From positions 1 through 21,990 of the forward strand of contig CAZFQG010000105.1 of assembly GCA_964520785.1 (NCBI GenBank): a stretch of 21,990 nt of DNA, given 5' to 3'. Under the pieces are notes generated by a model. It had not been told where the DNA came from, did no database searches, and saw nothing but the letters and a program-made list of their open reading frames with translations. Shown here piece by piece: positions 14,299-21,990 of this stretch. The DNA is from CAZFQG01 sp964520785. Lineage in GTDB: Bacteria; Planctomycetota; Planctomycetia; Pirellulales; Thermoguttaceae. The first letter of the stretch is position 1. Every line of letters begins with the position of its first letter. Position numbers and translations under genes: made by a program.

Positions 14299-16248
14299 CT
14301 ACTTTGGCAACGTGAACCCGAATTCGAACCAACCGTCTTTCTCCGAGACGACGATCCGCGTCGCCGGACCCAGGTAACGACGGACGACCTGATACTCCGG
14401 CAGCTCCTTGCCATCGATCCGCTGGGAACGGAAGCCCTTCCCCTCCTCCGGCGGAATGAGTATGTTGAGAAGCCGTGCGAAAAGGGACTCGTTCTCCGGC
14501 ATCTTCCCCAATCGGATCAATTCGTAGGTCGCGCGGTATTGCTCGTCGGTTCTGGTAAACGTTTGCAGGCATCTCGGCGGGGGAGAAAGCGAATCGATCG
14601 CGGAAGAAACCAAGCGGTAATCGATGCTGGCGGAAAGAGGCTCTCCCCCTGAAAGCACCTTCAGAAGGATATCGAGGTGGGACGCGACAAGCAAATATCC
14701 GTCCACGACCGTGACGGCGTTGTTCGGGAAGAGCTTCTCGTCCGCCTCCGCGTCCTCTTGCAGGTCTTCTTCATCGATTCCGAATGTAAGCGAGGGGGGT
14801 TGGACATCTATTTTCAGGCCTTTCTTCCGCTCCTTCTCGAACGATTCCCAGATTCGATGTCCCTCGATTTCTCGGAGCCGGTACGTCGGATCCGTGCCCA
14901 GCAGCTTCTGGATTCCAGCCGCGACCGCGTCGGGATTCCTTGCCTCGACGGCATACAACGTTCGCTGGCTCGTCGTCGTGATCGGCAGGCGATAGTCGGT
15001 TAGGACGATCACCCGGGTTCCGAGGTGGGCGATCAACTCTTCTTCGACATCGATCCGCGGCCCCAGTTCCTCTCCGGCCCAGCTTTCCAACACGTCCTGC
15101 CATATCCCGGTCTCCCCTTCTCCGTACAATTCGTCAAATAGCGGTCCGAAGTTCCTGAACGCTCGGGCGATGTCCCAATAGAAGACCGTACATGCCGCGA
15201 TGTCCTCGGGAACCCATTTCGGTGGATTGAACTCCGTCGCGTTCGGAAAGACGAACATCTCCATCGGAATGACCCCCTCGTATGGCTCCGGGGCCGGCTT
15301 GTGCGGACCCGGAGCGCAGACCGCCGTATGATGAAAGCTCTCGTAGGCCCCGATCGCGAAATCGACGTACCCGCCGATCCCTTTGACCGCGTCGAACCCC
15401 TGACGTCGCGCCGTTGCGATCGTATCCTTCACGGAAGAATCCGAGGACGTTCGTTCTTCCCGTTCAGCCGTGGCGAGGTCCATCGCCTCGGCGTAGCCGA
15501 TCGGATCAACGAACCAGCGGAGCTGCGGAATCCGGGAATTGACCGCCTTGTCGCAACGGGCCATGGTATAACGGTAGGCGGCGACATCGGACAGCGACCG
15601 TGATTCCTTGCCGAAATACCGAGCAAGTATCTGCTTGGTGACATCCAGATCGTCCGCGACGCCGAGAAGGTTCCCGGACAGGAAATAGACCGCCGTCTGA
15701 CCGCTCGTTTCGTTCCCCTCGGGGGGAAGGTCGAACACGATGACCTTGGTATCCTCGACCTGGTGCTCCTCGGGACGAGCCCCTTTGCGGGTGAGATGCG
15801 CTCTGGCCTTTTCCAGCATCCGATCAACCTGAGGGCCGTGTTCGGTGACGTCGACCAGAGCGATGGTGGCCGCCTTCGCGTCACTCACGCGGGCCAGCGC
15901 GAGAGCGACCTCGCCGCCGGCGATTCCCCGGATGTCATCCAGTTTCAGGCCGAACTTCCGCTCGATCTTGAGCCACCGATCCTGGAACTGGCGCCGAATA
16001 TCTTCGCGGAACGGTTCCATGACCGGGTCGCGCAGAAGAGTGCCGATTTGGGTCTTTTCCCATTGTGATTCCAGTCGCGGAACGTCCGGAACGAAAATCA
16101 CTCCGACCGTGCTTTCAGGCAGAAGGAGATCGGCTGGTGGAACCCGCTTCTCCTGGGCGCCCACCCGCGCCGCTTGCACCGCGAACAAGAGGACCAACAC
16201 GATCCGAAACCACGTTCTTGTGTATTCATTCCGTTTCTGATGCGGCAT
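14299..16248 (-). CDS. large secreted protein, function unknown
   Basis: From the ATG at 16248 the protein has 649 residues. AGGAG lies nine bases upstream. Residues 1-31 form a signal peptide (basic start, then FRIVLVLLFAV, ending near GAQ). The mature part begins with PADLLLPESTVGVIFVPDV, then charged helices and a repeated pattern of strands ending in hydrophobic pairs. The pattern recalls the DUF3352-like secreted proteins common in planctomycetes, in which two similar halves are seen, but I cannot confirm membership. No catalytic motif is visible and the cysteines are few. An in-frame extension to 16551 lacks support and is rejected. A 69-residue gene follows closely. Confidence 0.85.
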   Translation of the reverse strand: MPHQKRNEYTRTWFRIVLVLLFAVQAARVGAQEKRVPPADLLLPESTVGVIFVPDVPRLESQWEKTQIGTLLRDPVMEPFREDIRRQFQDRWLKIERKFGLKLDDIRGIAGGEVALALARVSDAKAATIALVDVTEHGPQVDRMLEKARAHLTRKGARPEEHQVEDTKVIVFDLPPEGNETSGQTAVYFLSGNLLGVADDLDVTKQILARYFGKESRSLSDVAAYRYTMARCDKAVNSRIPQLRWFVDPIGYAEAMDLATAEREERTSSDSSVKDTIATARRQGFDAVKGIGGYVDFAIGAYESFHHTAVCAPGPHKPAPEPYEGVIPMEMFVFPNATEFNPPKWVPEDIAACTVFYWDIARAFRNFGPLFDELYGEGETGIWQDVLESWAGEELGPRIDVEEELIAHLGTRVIVLTDYRLPITTTSQRTLYAVEARNPDAVAAGIQKLLGTDPTYRLREIEGHRIWESFEKERKKGLKIDVQPPSLTFGIDEEDLQEDAEADEKLFPNNAVTVVDGYLLVASHLDILLKVLSGGEPLSASIDYRLVSSAIDSLSPPPRCLQTFTRTDEQYRATYELIRLGKMPENESLFARLLNILIPPEEGKGFRSQRIDGKELPEYQVVRRYLGPATRIVVSEKDGWFEFGFTLPK

Positions 16249-16547
16249 GGGAATGCTCTCCTGGCAAACTAATCTTCTTCGTTCAAACGGAGACGCCGGT
16301 TGGTACGCGTCTGAAATGACTGCTTGAATCTCGCGAGCAGAGAAACCTGACGCCGAAAGGGGTGGGGAATCTAATTTCGCAGTCGGCGCGAGGAAGGAAA
16401 AAAAACGCGACATGCGACGAGGCCGCCCCGTCAAAGCGGCGCGGTACCAACCCCCGCAATAGGCAAAAAACTTCCACTCGCCGTATCCGGGTAAGCCAAT
16501 AGAGTTTACGAAATTGAGGCGTTCGTAACAAGGGGCGGTTTGCGACG
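16249..16547. other. 299-base spacer upstream of the 649-residue secreted protein gene
   Basis: The spacer contains an inverted repeat at 16506-16528, an A/T-rich run (AAAAAAAA near 16400) and a GC-rich stretch GCCGC/GCGGC near 16420-16440. I see no clear promoter on either strand and no gene. Confidence 0.4.
16506..16528 (-). repeat. perfect 7-bp inverted repeat after the zinc-ribbon gene
   Basis: TTACGAA (16506-16512) and TTCGTAA (16522-16528) are exact reverse complements around nine bases. On the minus strand the hairpin begins 19 bases after the stop of the gene at 16548. The T-run expected of an intrinsic terminator is missing, so it may instead be a 3'-end stabiliser or a protein site. 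Confidence 0.4.
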
Positions 16548-17105
16548 TCACCGGCTCGCAGGTCGGCCGAGTCGGTCCAACTGGAGCAAAATACCGACCA
16601 ACAAACTCGAAGCCCCTCCGGCCAGGATGGGAAATCCAACATTCCAGAGGTCCGCTTCATTCAAAAAGAACGCTCGGCCGGTCAGCGTCAGACCACATAA
16701 AGACGCCATCATCCCAAACGCGAGAATTCCCCAATTCCACTCCAATGAGGGGTAGTTGGTTTCTCCTTGGCCTTGGATCGTCACCGCCAGCGGCTCCGCC
16801 CCAGCCGAGTCGCACGGATTCTTGGAGTCGGCGCATTGCGTCGAAGCCAAAAGATTTCGTTGCCAAACTCCGATTTCCCGCGCGAAGTGCGAGAGGTCAT
16901 GCTCGACTTCCCAGCCGTCATAAGTCTTTTCCTCCGTGATTCCTATTTTCTTGGAAGGATTGGTCGGTGCCGCCGTGCAAGAAAGACGGTCGGCGCGACA
17001 CATCGCGTCTAGTGGGAGGATCGTCATACACCGGCCACAACAGTACGCCGATAGGTCCGGAGAGTAGACGGCGGGAATATCTTGTCCACAGTTTTGACAC
17101 CACAT
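16548..17105 (-). CDS. zinc-ribbon membrane protein, function unknown
   Basis: The protein has 185 residues. The first 26 form a likely zinc ribbon with CxxC at Cys3/Cys6 and a second cysteine cluster at Cys22, Cys23 and Cys26. The middle (about 40-120) is polar and probably disordered, with further cysteines at 43, 91 and 98. Two hydrophobic segments at about 124-142 and 155-176 should cross the membrane, leaving the zinc ribbon in the cytoplasm. I have seen this architecture in planctomycete proteins of unknown role. The ATG is preceded by AGGA five bases upstream. It lies between the exported protein gene ending at 17269 and the secreted protein gene starting at 16248, all on the same strand. 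Confidence 0.8.
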   Translation of the reverse strand: MWCQNCGQDIPAVYSPDLSAYCCGRCMTILPLDAMCRADRLSCTAAPTNPSKKIGITEEKTYDGWEVEHDLSHFAREIGVWQRNLLASTQCADSKNPCDSAGAEPLAVTIQGQGETNYPSLEWNWGILAFGMMASLCGLTLTGRAFFLNEADLWNVGFPILAGGASSLLVGILLQLDRLGRPASR

Positions 17106-17268
17106 AACGTTCCTAGAATCGGCTGCCTGCTGGTTAATCTGTACGGATTCCGAGGATTATTCCGGTGGAGAAGTGGAGTTCTGGCAAAGACTCGGATGAG
17201 GCAAGATCCCGATTTGGACAAGGAACGATCCTTCGCTTCTCCGCGAATCCCGATATTGCGCCTGGAAC

Positions 17269-18237
17269 TCAGGGAGCGCCAAGGAATTCACTCGTGCGGT
17301 CCACCATCTCTACGCCCTCCGGAATGACGAATCGGAATTCCTCCTCGCTAATCGGCGGATTGATTCTTATGCCGGTCAACGACAGACGCAGGAGCGTGCG
17401 AGATTCGGAGGTGCCGGGTGGAAGACGGACGTAAACGATGGAAACAGGGAGCGGCGACGCCGCCGCGAACGTCAGCACCACGTGGGTCGGAATCCTTGAA
17501 GGAAGCCGAGCCCAGTCCGCCGCGGTCGTCCCGGCCATTTCGTTTGACGGGGGGAATCTCTCTGTTTTTTCGGGTAAATGACGCGTCACTACCCAGCGTC
17601 TCAATGCCCCCACGATTTGTTGATGCGGCCGAGTTTGGTACTCCACCGGTTTCGATGGACCGAACTGGAATGCCGATTCGAGGTGACGGAGCAGCCCGGC
17701 AATTCCGCCCAAACCCAAGCAGGTTCGGGGGCCGCGATTTCTCACGGTTTCCGGTAGCTCCATCGCTTCGTGACAACGAACCGTGTCCAAGACGATGACC
17801 CGAGCGGCGTTTTCGATGGCGTCGTGGATGTAGGTCTTGTTACCATCGCACACCTGCAAGAAGCGGGATGGATTGCCCGACAACTCCGAGAGGATTTCCA
17901 GGCGGGACCGGGGTATCGGTCCGGATCGCATCTCGACATAACTACCCTTACCCGTCCACGTCTTCCCAAAGAGGCACGCCTCAAACGCAAGATCGGCCCG
18001 AACCGAGTACGGCTCCTCCGCGGCCCGTATTATGTCTGGGGGAAGCCTCCCCTCCTCGCGGAGGTGTTCCTCCGTTCGAGGGTCTTGTCCGGCGGACATA
18101 GGGGCGTCCTCCACCAGAAAGACGAGAACGATTGCGGCCGTTACGACGGCAATCGAGCGGCGGACGCAATTCCTTGGGTTGGCTTGCCGGTTTTCTGGTG
18201 GGCCAACGCCCGCGGCCGTGGAATTCAATCTATGCAT
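17269..18237 (-). CDS. exported protein, possibly LolA-like, function unknown
   Basis: The 322-residue protein has a basic N-terminus and a hydrophobic segment at about 28-42 that should act as a signal peptide or anchor. The mature part alternates charged helices with beta-like segments. The end, EEEFRFVIPEGVEMVDRT, resembles the last strand of LolA/LolB-type lipoprotein carriers, in which a hydrophobic half-barrel binds lipid. The overall identity looks low, so this is a hint only. The ATG at 18237 lacks a clear Shine-Dalgarno sequence, and TATAAT overlaps the start codon on the coding strand, which makes the exact start uncertain. Downstream in-frame codons would lose the signal segment. 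The zinc-ribbon gene follows after 163 bases. Confidence 0.7.
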   Translation of the reverse strand: MHRLNSTAAGVGPPENRQANPRNCVRRSIAVVTAAIVLVFLVEDAPMSAGQDPRTEEHLREEGRLPPDIIRAAEEPYSVRADLAFEACLFGKTWTGKGSYVEMRSGPIPRSRLEILSELSGNPSRFLQVCDGNKTYIHDAIENAARVIVLDTVRCHEAMELPETVRNRGPRTCLGLGGIAGLLRHLESAFQFGPSKPVEYQTRPHQQIVGALRRWVVTRHLPEKTERFPPSNEMAGTTAADWARLPSRIPTHVVLTFAAASPLPVSIVYVRLPPGTSESRTLLRLSLTGIRINPPISEEEFRFVIPEGVEMVDRTSEFLGAP

Positions 18238-18530
18238 TATAAATCGGAATCAAGAATTATCCGCTTGGTGACGATTGTAACGGTAGGACGGATAGTTTGT
18301 GCTGGTGAGTTTCCGCCGGTTCTACTGGATTTCCCAAAGAAACGCATTGTAGCGAACCGACAAATTATCGTCAGTAGGAGATTTTTTTCTGCACGTCCGA
18401 CAGTCAAGAGTTCCGCCCCGTTCCGCGGAGCTTTCCCGGCTAACTCGGCGTGTCGTTTGTTCACCTGGACTTGCGCGAAAGCGGTTGCGATCTCCGAACG
18501 CGCTTTCCGCGGCAGTGAGGGGGGACCCCA

Positions 18531-19679
18531 ATGAAACACGGAACGACTTTCTTATTGATCGCGGCGGTCGCCGCCGCACTCGTCGGATGCAAGGGACCGC
18601 TTGCCAACAACTTGCCTCCCGCGCCCATGTTACTCCATCCCGGCCCAGGCGTGGATGGCCCCGGTCCCGGGGTCATGCAGTATTGCCCGCCGCCGGCGGT
18701 CCAACCGGGAGCCACCTCCCAGGTTTCGTTTATCGGTCCCGACGGGATGCAAATCTCTTGGGCCACCTCGATGCCCTGGATGTTCGATTCGGCGCCGCTG
18801 GTAGCTCCGGCCCGACAGGACTTTCGCCAGGGTGCCATCTACCGCCTGAAGGTTGCCGAGATTCCCGGCCACCCGGGCAGCGAGCTGTACCCGACGCTGG
18901 AGGTTGCGCCCGCCATGCCGCGGACAGATGCCTTTTTGGCGCACAATTCGATTCCGGTGCAGTTCACTCCGGAGGACTTTGACCAGGTCCTCAGCGGGAA
19001 CTTCGTAACGAAGGTTATCTACTTGCCGGATCCCGAATTCCAGGACCTGGCGGTTGCCGGCGTTGAGACGCTCGTGAGCACGCGGCTCGATCCGGGTCTC
19101 GACCCGATCGTGGAAGCGGATCGTCGAGGCGCCATTTTGGCCGTCGTTCGAGTCGGCAATAAGGACCTTCAGGGTCCCATGATGTCGACGGAGGACGGCG
19201 AGGTCATTCAAGCGTCATACCAAATGCCCCACGAGTGTGGCACGAGCGGCGAACCGATCGGTTTCCCGTCGTCCTCGGCGAACGCGATTCCGGCCGCCTA
19301 CGTCGCCGGCGTGACGGGTCCCCAATACGGCATGCCCATGTGCGGAACGCCGATCGGGCTTCCGGGGCCCCCTCACGTTCCGTTGGGAGTTCCCGCCGGT
19401 CTGCAAAAGCACACGATCCGGAATTACACGGCGACCCATATTCCCGGTCCGACCAAACGAGTTTCGATCGGCGTCCGCCAGTCTCCCGGGTTTTCCTATC
19501 CGAAGCCCGCGAGTCACGCCTACATCGTCGAAAAGACCCGGCCCGGCCTGACGCGGTTCATCAAGCCGTGTGACAAGCAGGTCATCCGCGATCCGGCATG
19601 TCCGGTCTCGTGTATGGAGGGCGCATGCGTCGAGTGTCCGGACGCCGGATGTCCCATGCCCGCGGAAACTTGCGAATAG
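18531..19679 (+). CDS. envelope lipoprotein, paralogue of the next gene
   Basis: The 382-residue protein has a lipoprotein signal peptide with lipobox LVGC (Cys20), followed by KGP. GAGGGGGG lies six bases before the ATG. A proline-rich linker (about 25-65) precedes a beta-rich domain at about 66-215. That domain contains IYRLKVAEIPGHPGSELYPT, FVTKVIYLPDPEF and DPIVEADRRGAILAVVRVG, each with a counterpart in the next protein. The C-terminal third is rich in Pro, Gly and Cys, with many CxxC-like spacings near the end, including CPVSC and CVECPDAGC, so disulfide bonds or metal binding are possible. The lipid anchor places it on the outer face of a membrane. Function is unknown. Confidence 0.82.
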   Translation: MKHGTTFLLIAAVAAALVGCKGPLANNLPPAPMLLHPGPGVDGPGPGVMQYCPPPAVQPGATSQVSFIGPDGMQISWATSMPWMFDSAPLVAPARQDFRQGAIYRLKVAEIPGHPGSELYPTLEVAPAMPRTDAFLAHNSIPVQFTPEDFDQVLSGNFVTKVIYLPDPEFQDLAVAGVETLVSTRLDPGLDPIVEADRRGAILAVVRVGNKDLQGPMMSTEDGEVIQASYQMPHECGTSGEPIGFPSSSANAIPAAYVAGVTGPQYGMPMCGTPIGLPGPPHVPLGVPAGLQKHTIRNYTATHIPGPTKRVSIGVRQSPGFSYPKPASHAYIVEKTRPGLTRFIKPCDKQVIRDPACPVSCMEGACVECPDAGCPMPAETCE

Positions 19680-19686
19680 GGAATCG

Positions 19687-19714
19687 CGGGACGGAGCCGG
19701 TCGCTTTCGTCCCG
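19687..19714 (+). repeat. intercistronic hairpin between the first two exported-protein genes
   Basis: CGGGACG (19687-19693) and CGTCCCG (19708-19714) form a perfect seven-pair stem with a 14-base loop. It starts seven bases after one stop codon and ends eight bases before the next candidate ATG (19723). There is no T-run. It could protect mRNA ends or restrict ribosome access to the second gene. Confidence 0.5.
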
Positions 19715-19722
19715 GATGAAAG

Positions 19723-20589
19723 ATGATATCCGCTTGCGTCGTAAGATTCGTCGAAACTCCACCCTCAATCCGTGGAATGGTCCCCATGCTTCCGTTGACG
19801 ACATCCCTGATACCTCGTCGAGTCGTCGGCATGATGGTGTTGTCGCTGTTCCTAATCTCCCCCTCGGCCGTCCCGGCCGTCGCGGCGGAACCGAAAGCGC
19901 ACTTCACGCATCAAGGCGCGATGCCGCCGGGAGCGATTGGCCGCCACCGACTCGCGAGGGGAGGACCCGTTCCCGGATACTTCCAGCCAGTGGAGATTCA
20001 GGCGCCCCAAGGCGTTTCAATCTCCCTGGCGGAAGGTGGAGCGTTCGCCGATTCGGTACAAGCGCCGCTTCACGCGGGTATGCTCATCGGAGCGGTCTAC
20101 CGGTTGCGTCTTACGGACTTGCCGAATGACCCCGGGACGGAACTTTTTCCCACGGTTGAAGTCATAGACCGCCTCTACCCACCGGCCGGAGCGGAGTGCC
20201 GCTTCCCTATCGTTATCGCGATCACTCGGGAAGACCTTCAACTCGCCCGCGAGGGGAAACTCGTTACGCGAGTCATCTATCTGGAGAATCCCTGCACCGC
20301 CCTACCGGCGAATGAGCCGGTGGAAGGTGGACTCTGGTTTGACGTCGGTCCCGGGGACGATCCTCTCGTCGCGGCGGACACGTTCGGCCGTCCCGTCGCG
20401 ATTCTTCGCCTTGGGGGGCGCGTACCGGGCGCGAGTGCCGGCGCGAATCCGCGGTTCTTTTTCGGGAGTCCGCCGGTCGTCCGATTCGAACTTCCGCCGC
20501 GGACGGTTCGGAACGCCACTCCGGGATCACCGAAAACACCGCTTCCACGCACGGAAGGCGTCACGAACCAAAACCCCGGCGAGAACTGA
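19723..20589 (+). CDS. secreted protein, paralogue of the preceding lipoprotein
   Basis: The protein has 288 residues from the ATG at 19723, with GGA six bases upstream. In-frame ATGs at 19777 and 19786 are alternatives; the one at 19786 would give a cleaner signal peptide (LIPRRVVGMMVLSLFLISPS, ending near AVAA). The mature domain matches the preceding lipoprotein in order: AVYRLRLTDLPNDPGTELFP, KLVTRVIYLENPC and DDPLVAADTFGRPVAILRLG. The same spacing is kept, so the two genes arose by duplication. It lacks a lipobox and the cysteine-rich tail, so it should be periplasmic. The C-terminus is basic, proline-rich and probably disordered. Function is unknown. Confidence 0.8.
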   Translation: MISACVVRFVETPPSIRGMVPMLPLTTSLIPRRVVGMMVLSLFLISPSAVPAVAAEPKAHFTHQGAMPPGAIGRHRLARGGPVPGYFQPVEIQAPQGVSISLAEGGAFADSVQAPLHAGMLIGAVYRLRLTDLPNDPGTELFPTVEVIDRLYPPAGAECRFPIVIAITREDLQLAREGKLVTRVIYLENPCTALPANEPVEGGLWFDVGPGDDPLVAADTFGRPVAILRLGGRVPGASAGANPRFFFGSPPVVRFELPPRTVRNATPGSPKTPLPRTEGVTNQNPGEN

Positions 20590-20626
20590 CCGCTTTGGCG
20601 CGGATGATCACCGAGCGACGTTGACC

Positions 20627-20647
20627 AAAGGGCCGGGATGGCCCTTT
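20627..20647 (+). repeat. intercistronic hairpin before the DUF11-like lipoprotein gene
   Basis: AAAGGGCC (20627-20634) and GGCCCTTT (20640-20647) form a perfect eight-pair stem with loop GGGAT. It lies 37 bases after the previous stop codon and 26 bases before the next ATG. Only three T, which are part of the stem, stand at the 3' end, so termination would be weak. Confidence 0.6.
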
Positions 20648-20673
20648 CAACATATTGGCAGTCGAGGATTGGG

Positions 20674-21861
20674 ATGAACACGATCTCCGTCAACGCGAAC
20701 CCTTCCGGACAGTGGCCCGCCGCGTGGCGCTTTGTTGTCATTGTTCTGTGTACACTCATCTTCAGCGCCTGCAAGGGCCCTTCCATCTCATGCCCTCCAC
20801 CTCCTTGCGGCGGCGCACCGGGGCTGCCTCCGCAAGCGTATTCCGGAATGCCGGTCGGAGCCTGTCCCGCCGCGCGGCCCGTCCAAAACGGGTCTATGAA
20901 TTGCGGCATCCCCGAGGGCGCGTGGGCCCCCTCCGGAATCCGTCGGCCCTGGCCGCCAGATGAATACCTCTGCGACGGAGGCGACACGGGATATCCCGCG
21001 ACGGTCACCCCGGACTGGGAACTTCGCGGCTTCGAGCCGACCGACACGATCGCCCATTTCGACACGCTTGATGGTGAAACGATCGTTCAACCGAGTAACC
21101 GCGTCTGCCTCTACGCCCCGCGATTCGGCTCCGTCCGCAAGGTGACCGGCGTGGAGGCGCGACAACAAAACATCCAACTCGCCGGCGTCTCGCAGCCGGT
21201 GCAGCTCACGCGGGTGGACGACATCCAAAAGGTCGAGGCCGGAACGCAAAACGTGGAAACCATCCGCGCCGTGGCTGCGCTGGGGCCGGTCATTGCCGAG
21301 AGTGAACAGCACGATGGAGCCGTCTCCCGCAAGTTGGGTGTCGGTGTCTCGTCAGCCGGCCGGATTCCGTTCGAGAACCTGCTGAGACTCCAAGCCGGGT
21401 TGATCGAGGACCGCGACCGCGCGATCATCGCCGCCGGCGTGGACGCGGCAATCGTCTGGTCCGATCCGCAAGGCGTGATGGTTCTACTCGACAATCAGGC
21501 GGCGGCGGAAGTCGTACGCGATGAGAAGGTCGAGGTTGTCTTCGCCGTCGACGAACCACCGGCGAATCCGAAGTTGCGGCTGATCAAGTGTGCCTCGACC
21601 GCGGCCGCCAAACCGGGCGATACCGTCGAGTTCGTCATCCGGTTCGACAACGTCGGCAACCAGCCCATCGGAAACGTCGTCATCGCCGACAACCTCATCG
21701 GCCGCCTCGAATGCGACCCCGAAAGCCTTTTCTGCACCCGGCCCGCCAATTTCGATACCAGCCGGAACGAATCGGGCTCGGTCGTGGTCCGCTGCGAACT
21801 CACCGAACCACTCCCGCCGGGCGAAGGGGGCGTCCTGCGGTTCCATTGCCGGGTGCGGTAA
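20674..21861 (+). CDS. envelope lipoprotein with C-terminal DUF11-like domain
   Basis: From the ATG at 20674 (GAGGA five bases upstream) the protein has 395 residues. The signal peptide ends in the lipobox FSAC (Cys33), followed by KGP, the same three residues that follow the lipid cysteine of the first lipoprotein in this cluster. A Pro/Cys-rich linker leads to a mixed region at about 100-290 with IAHFDTLDGETIVQPSNRVC and APRFGSVRKVTG. Residues about 298-395 match the DUF11 style: KPGDTVEFVIRFDNVGNQPI, then NVVIADNLIGRL and PPGEGGVLRFHCRVR. DUF11 domains are beta-sandwiches repeated in bacterial surface proteins; here there is one copy. An in-frame ATG at 20638 lies inside the hairpin and is rejected. 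Role unknown, probably structural. Confidence 0.85.
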   Translation: MNTISVNANPSGQWPAAWRFVVIVLCTLIFSACKGPSISCPPPPCGGAPGLPPQAYSGMPVGACPAARPVQNGSMNCGIPEGAWAPSGIRRPWPPDEYLCDGGDTGYPATVTPDWELRGFEPTDTIAHFDTLDGETIVQPSNRVCLYAPRFGSVRKVTGVEARQQNIQLAGVSQPVQLTRVDDIQKVEAGTQNVETIRAVAALGPVIAESEQHDGAVSRKLGVGVSSAGRIPFENLLRLQAGLIEDRDRAIIAAGVDAAIVWSDPQGVMVLLDNQAAAEVVRDEKVEVVFAVDEPPANPKLRLIKCASTAAAKPGDTVEFVIRFDNVGNQPIGNVVIADNLIGRLECDPESLFCTRPANFDTSRNESGSVVVRCELTEPLPPGEGGVLRFHCRVR

Positions 21862-21904
21862 GCCGTATTTGCCGAGATTACGAAAAAACCGCCTGGGCCG
21901 CCTC

Positions 21905-21933
21905 TTGAAAAACACACCTTGGCTACGTATAAA
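21905..21933 (+). promoter_or_regulatory. promoter of tRNA-Leu
   Basis: TTGAAA (21905-21910) and TATAAA (21928-21933) are separated by exactly 17 bases, a close match to the sigma-70 consensus. The expected start of transcription is a few bases before the tRNA 5' end at 21946. Confidence 0.75.
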
Positions 21934-21945
21934 TAGGAATTCTTC

Positions 21946-21990
21946 GCCGGAGTGGCGGAATTGGCAGACGCGCTAGATTCAGGTTCTAGT
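21946..21990 (+). tRNA. tRNA-Leu (anticodon CAG), cut off by the window end
   Basis: The 45 visible bases match the 5' part of a bacterial leucine tRNA: acceptor arm GCCGGAG, the D-arm with GCGGAATTGGCAGACGC, and the anticodon stem CTAGA / TCTAG around loop TTCAGGT. The anticodon CAG is at 21980-21982 and reads CUG. The long variable arm, T-arm and 3' acceptor lie beyond the window. Confidence 0.93.

Noticed and set aside
12399..14414. Long minus-strand open frame opposite ribF and the nrnA-like gene
   Set aside because: It lies antisense to two strongly recognised enzymes and has low-complexity composition.
16380..16440. Terminator formed by the GCCGC/GCGGC pairing and the nearby T-run on the minus strand
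   Set aside because: The T-run lies about 17 bases beyond the stem, too far for an intrinsic terminator.
1..21990. Mobile elements, CRISPR arrays, phage or toxin-antitoxin genes
   Set aside because: No transposase, integrase, regularly spaced repeat array, att-like duplication or recognisable toxin-antitoxin pair was seen.

Overview
The window looks like a chromosomal segment of a GC-rich bacterium of the phylum Planctomycetota. This rests on protein content: a secreted LamG protein that carries dockerin-type repeats and a PEP-CTERM tail, a Tat-exported Gfo/Idh/MocA oxidoreductase, a di-haem cytochrome c lipoprotein, a 620-residue six-domain ribosomal protein S1, and several secreted or lipid-anchored proteins of a kind I associate with planctomycetes. 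No genus can be assigned. I see no mobile element, CRISPR array, integrase or phage gene.

Layout. Positions 77-1123 (+) encode the LamG/dockerin/PEP-CTERM protein. It converges on a 1166-residue minus-strand protein (1154-4654) that joins an alpha/beta-hydrolase to a PhoD-like phosphatase. Upstream of that gene, on the same strand, is a PAP2-type membrane phosphatase (4883-5641). A 383-base spacer with two hairpins precedes a plus-strand di-haem cytochrome c lipoprotein (6025-7155). That gene converges on rpsA (7266-9128, minus); a strong minus-strand terminator lies between them, and rpsA has a recognisable promoter and a structured leader. Next on the minus strand come a PlsC-type acyltransferase (9391-10053) and the Gfo/Idh/MocA protein (10150-11469). 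After a 434-base spacer, ribF and an nrnA-like DHH phosphoesterase run on the plus strand (11904-13919). Four minus-strand genes of poorly known function follow (14062-18237): a 69-residue protein, a 649-residue secreted protein, a zinc-ribbon membrane protein and a possible LolA-like exported protein. The window ends with three plus-strand exported proteins (18531-21861), two of which are paralogues and the third of which has a DUF11-like tail. Last comes a tRNA-Leu(CAG) gene, with a good promoter, cut off by the window end.

How the parts fit. The housekeeping genes (rpsA, ribF, nrnA, plsC, tRNA-Leu) sit among genes for cell-envelope and periplasmic proteins. The two phosphatase genes at 1154-5641 suggest phosphate-ester scavenging; the larger one is preceded by three 11-bp-spaced repeats that resemble a response-regulator site. 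The three exported proteins at 18531-21861 look like one envelope-protein operon.

No clearly new defence or metabolic system is visible. The best leads are the hydrolase-PhoD fusion with its repeats, the three-gene exported-protein cluster with hairpins at both junctions, the rpsA leader, and the orphan terminator upstream of the cytochrome gene.
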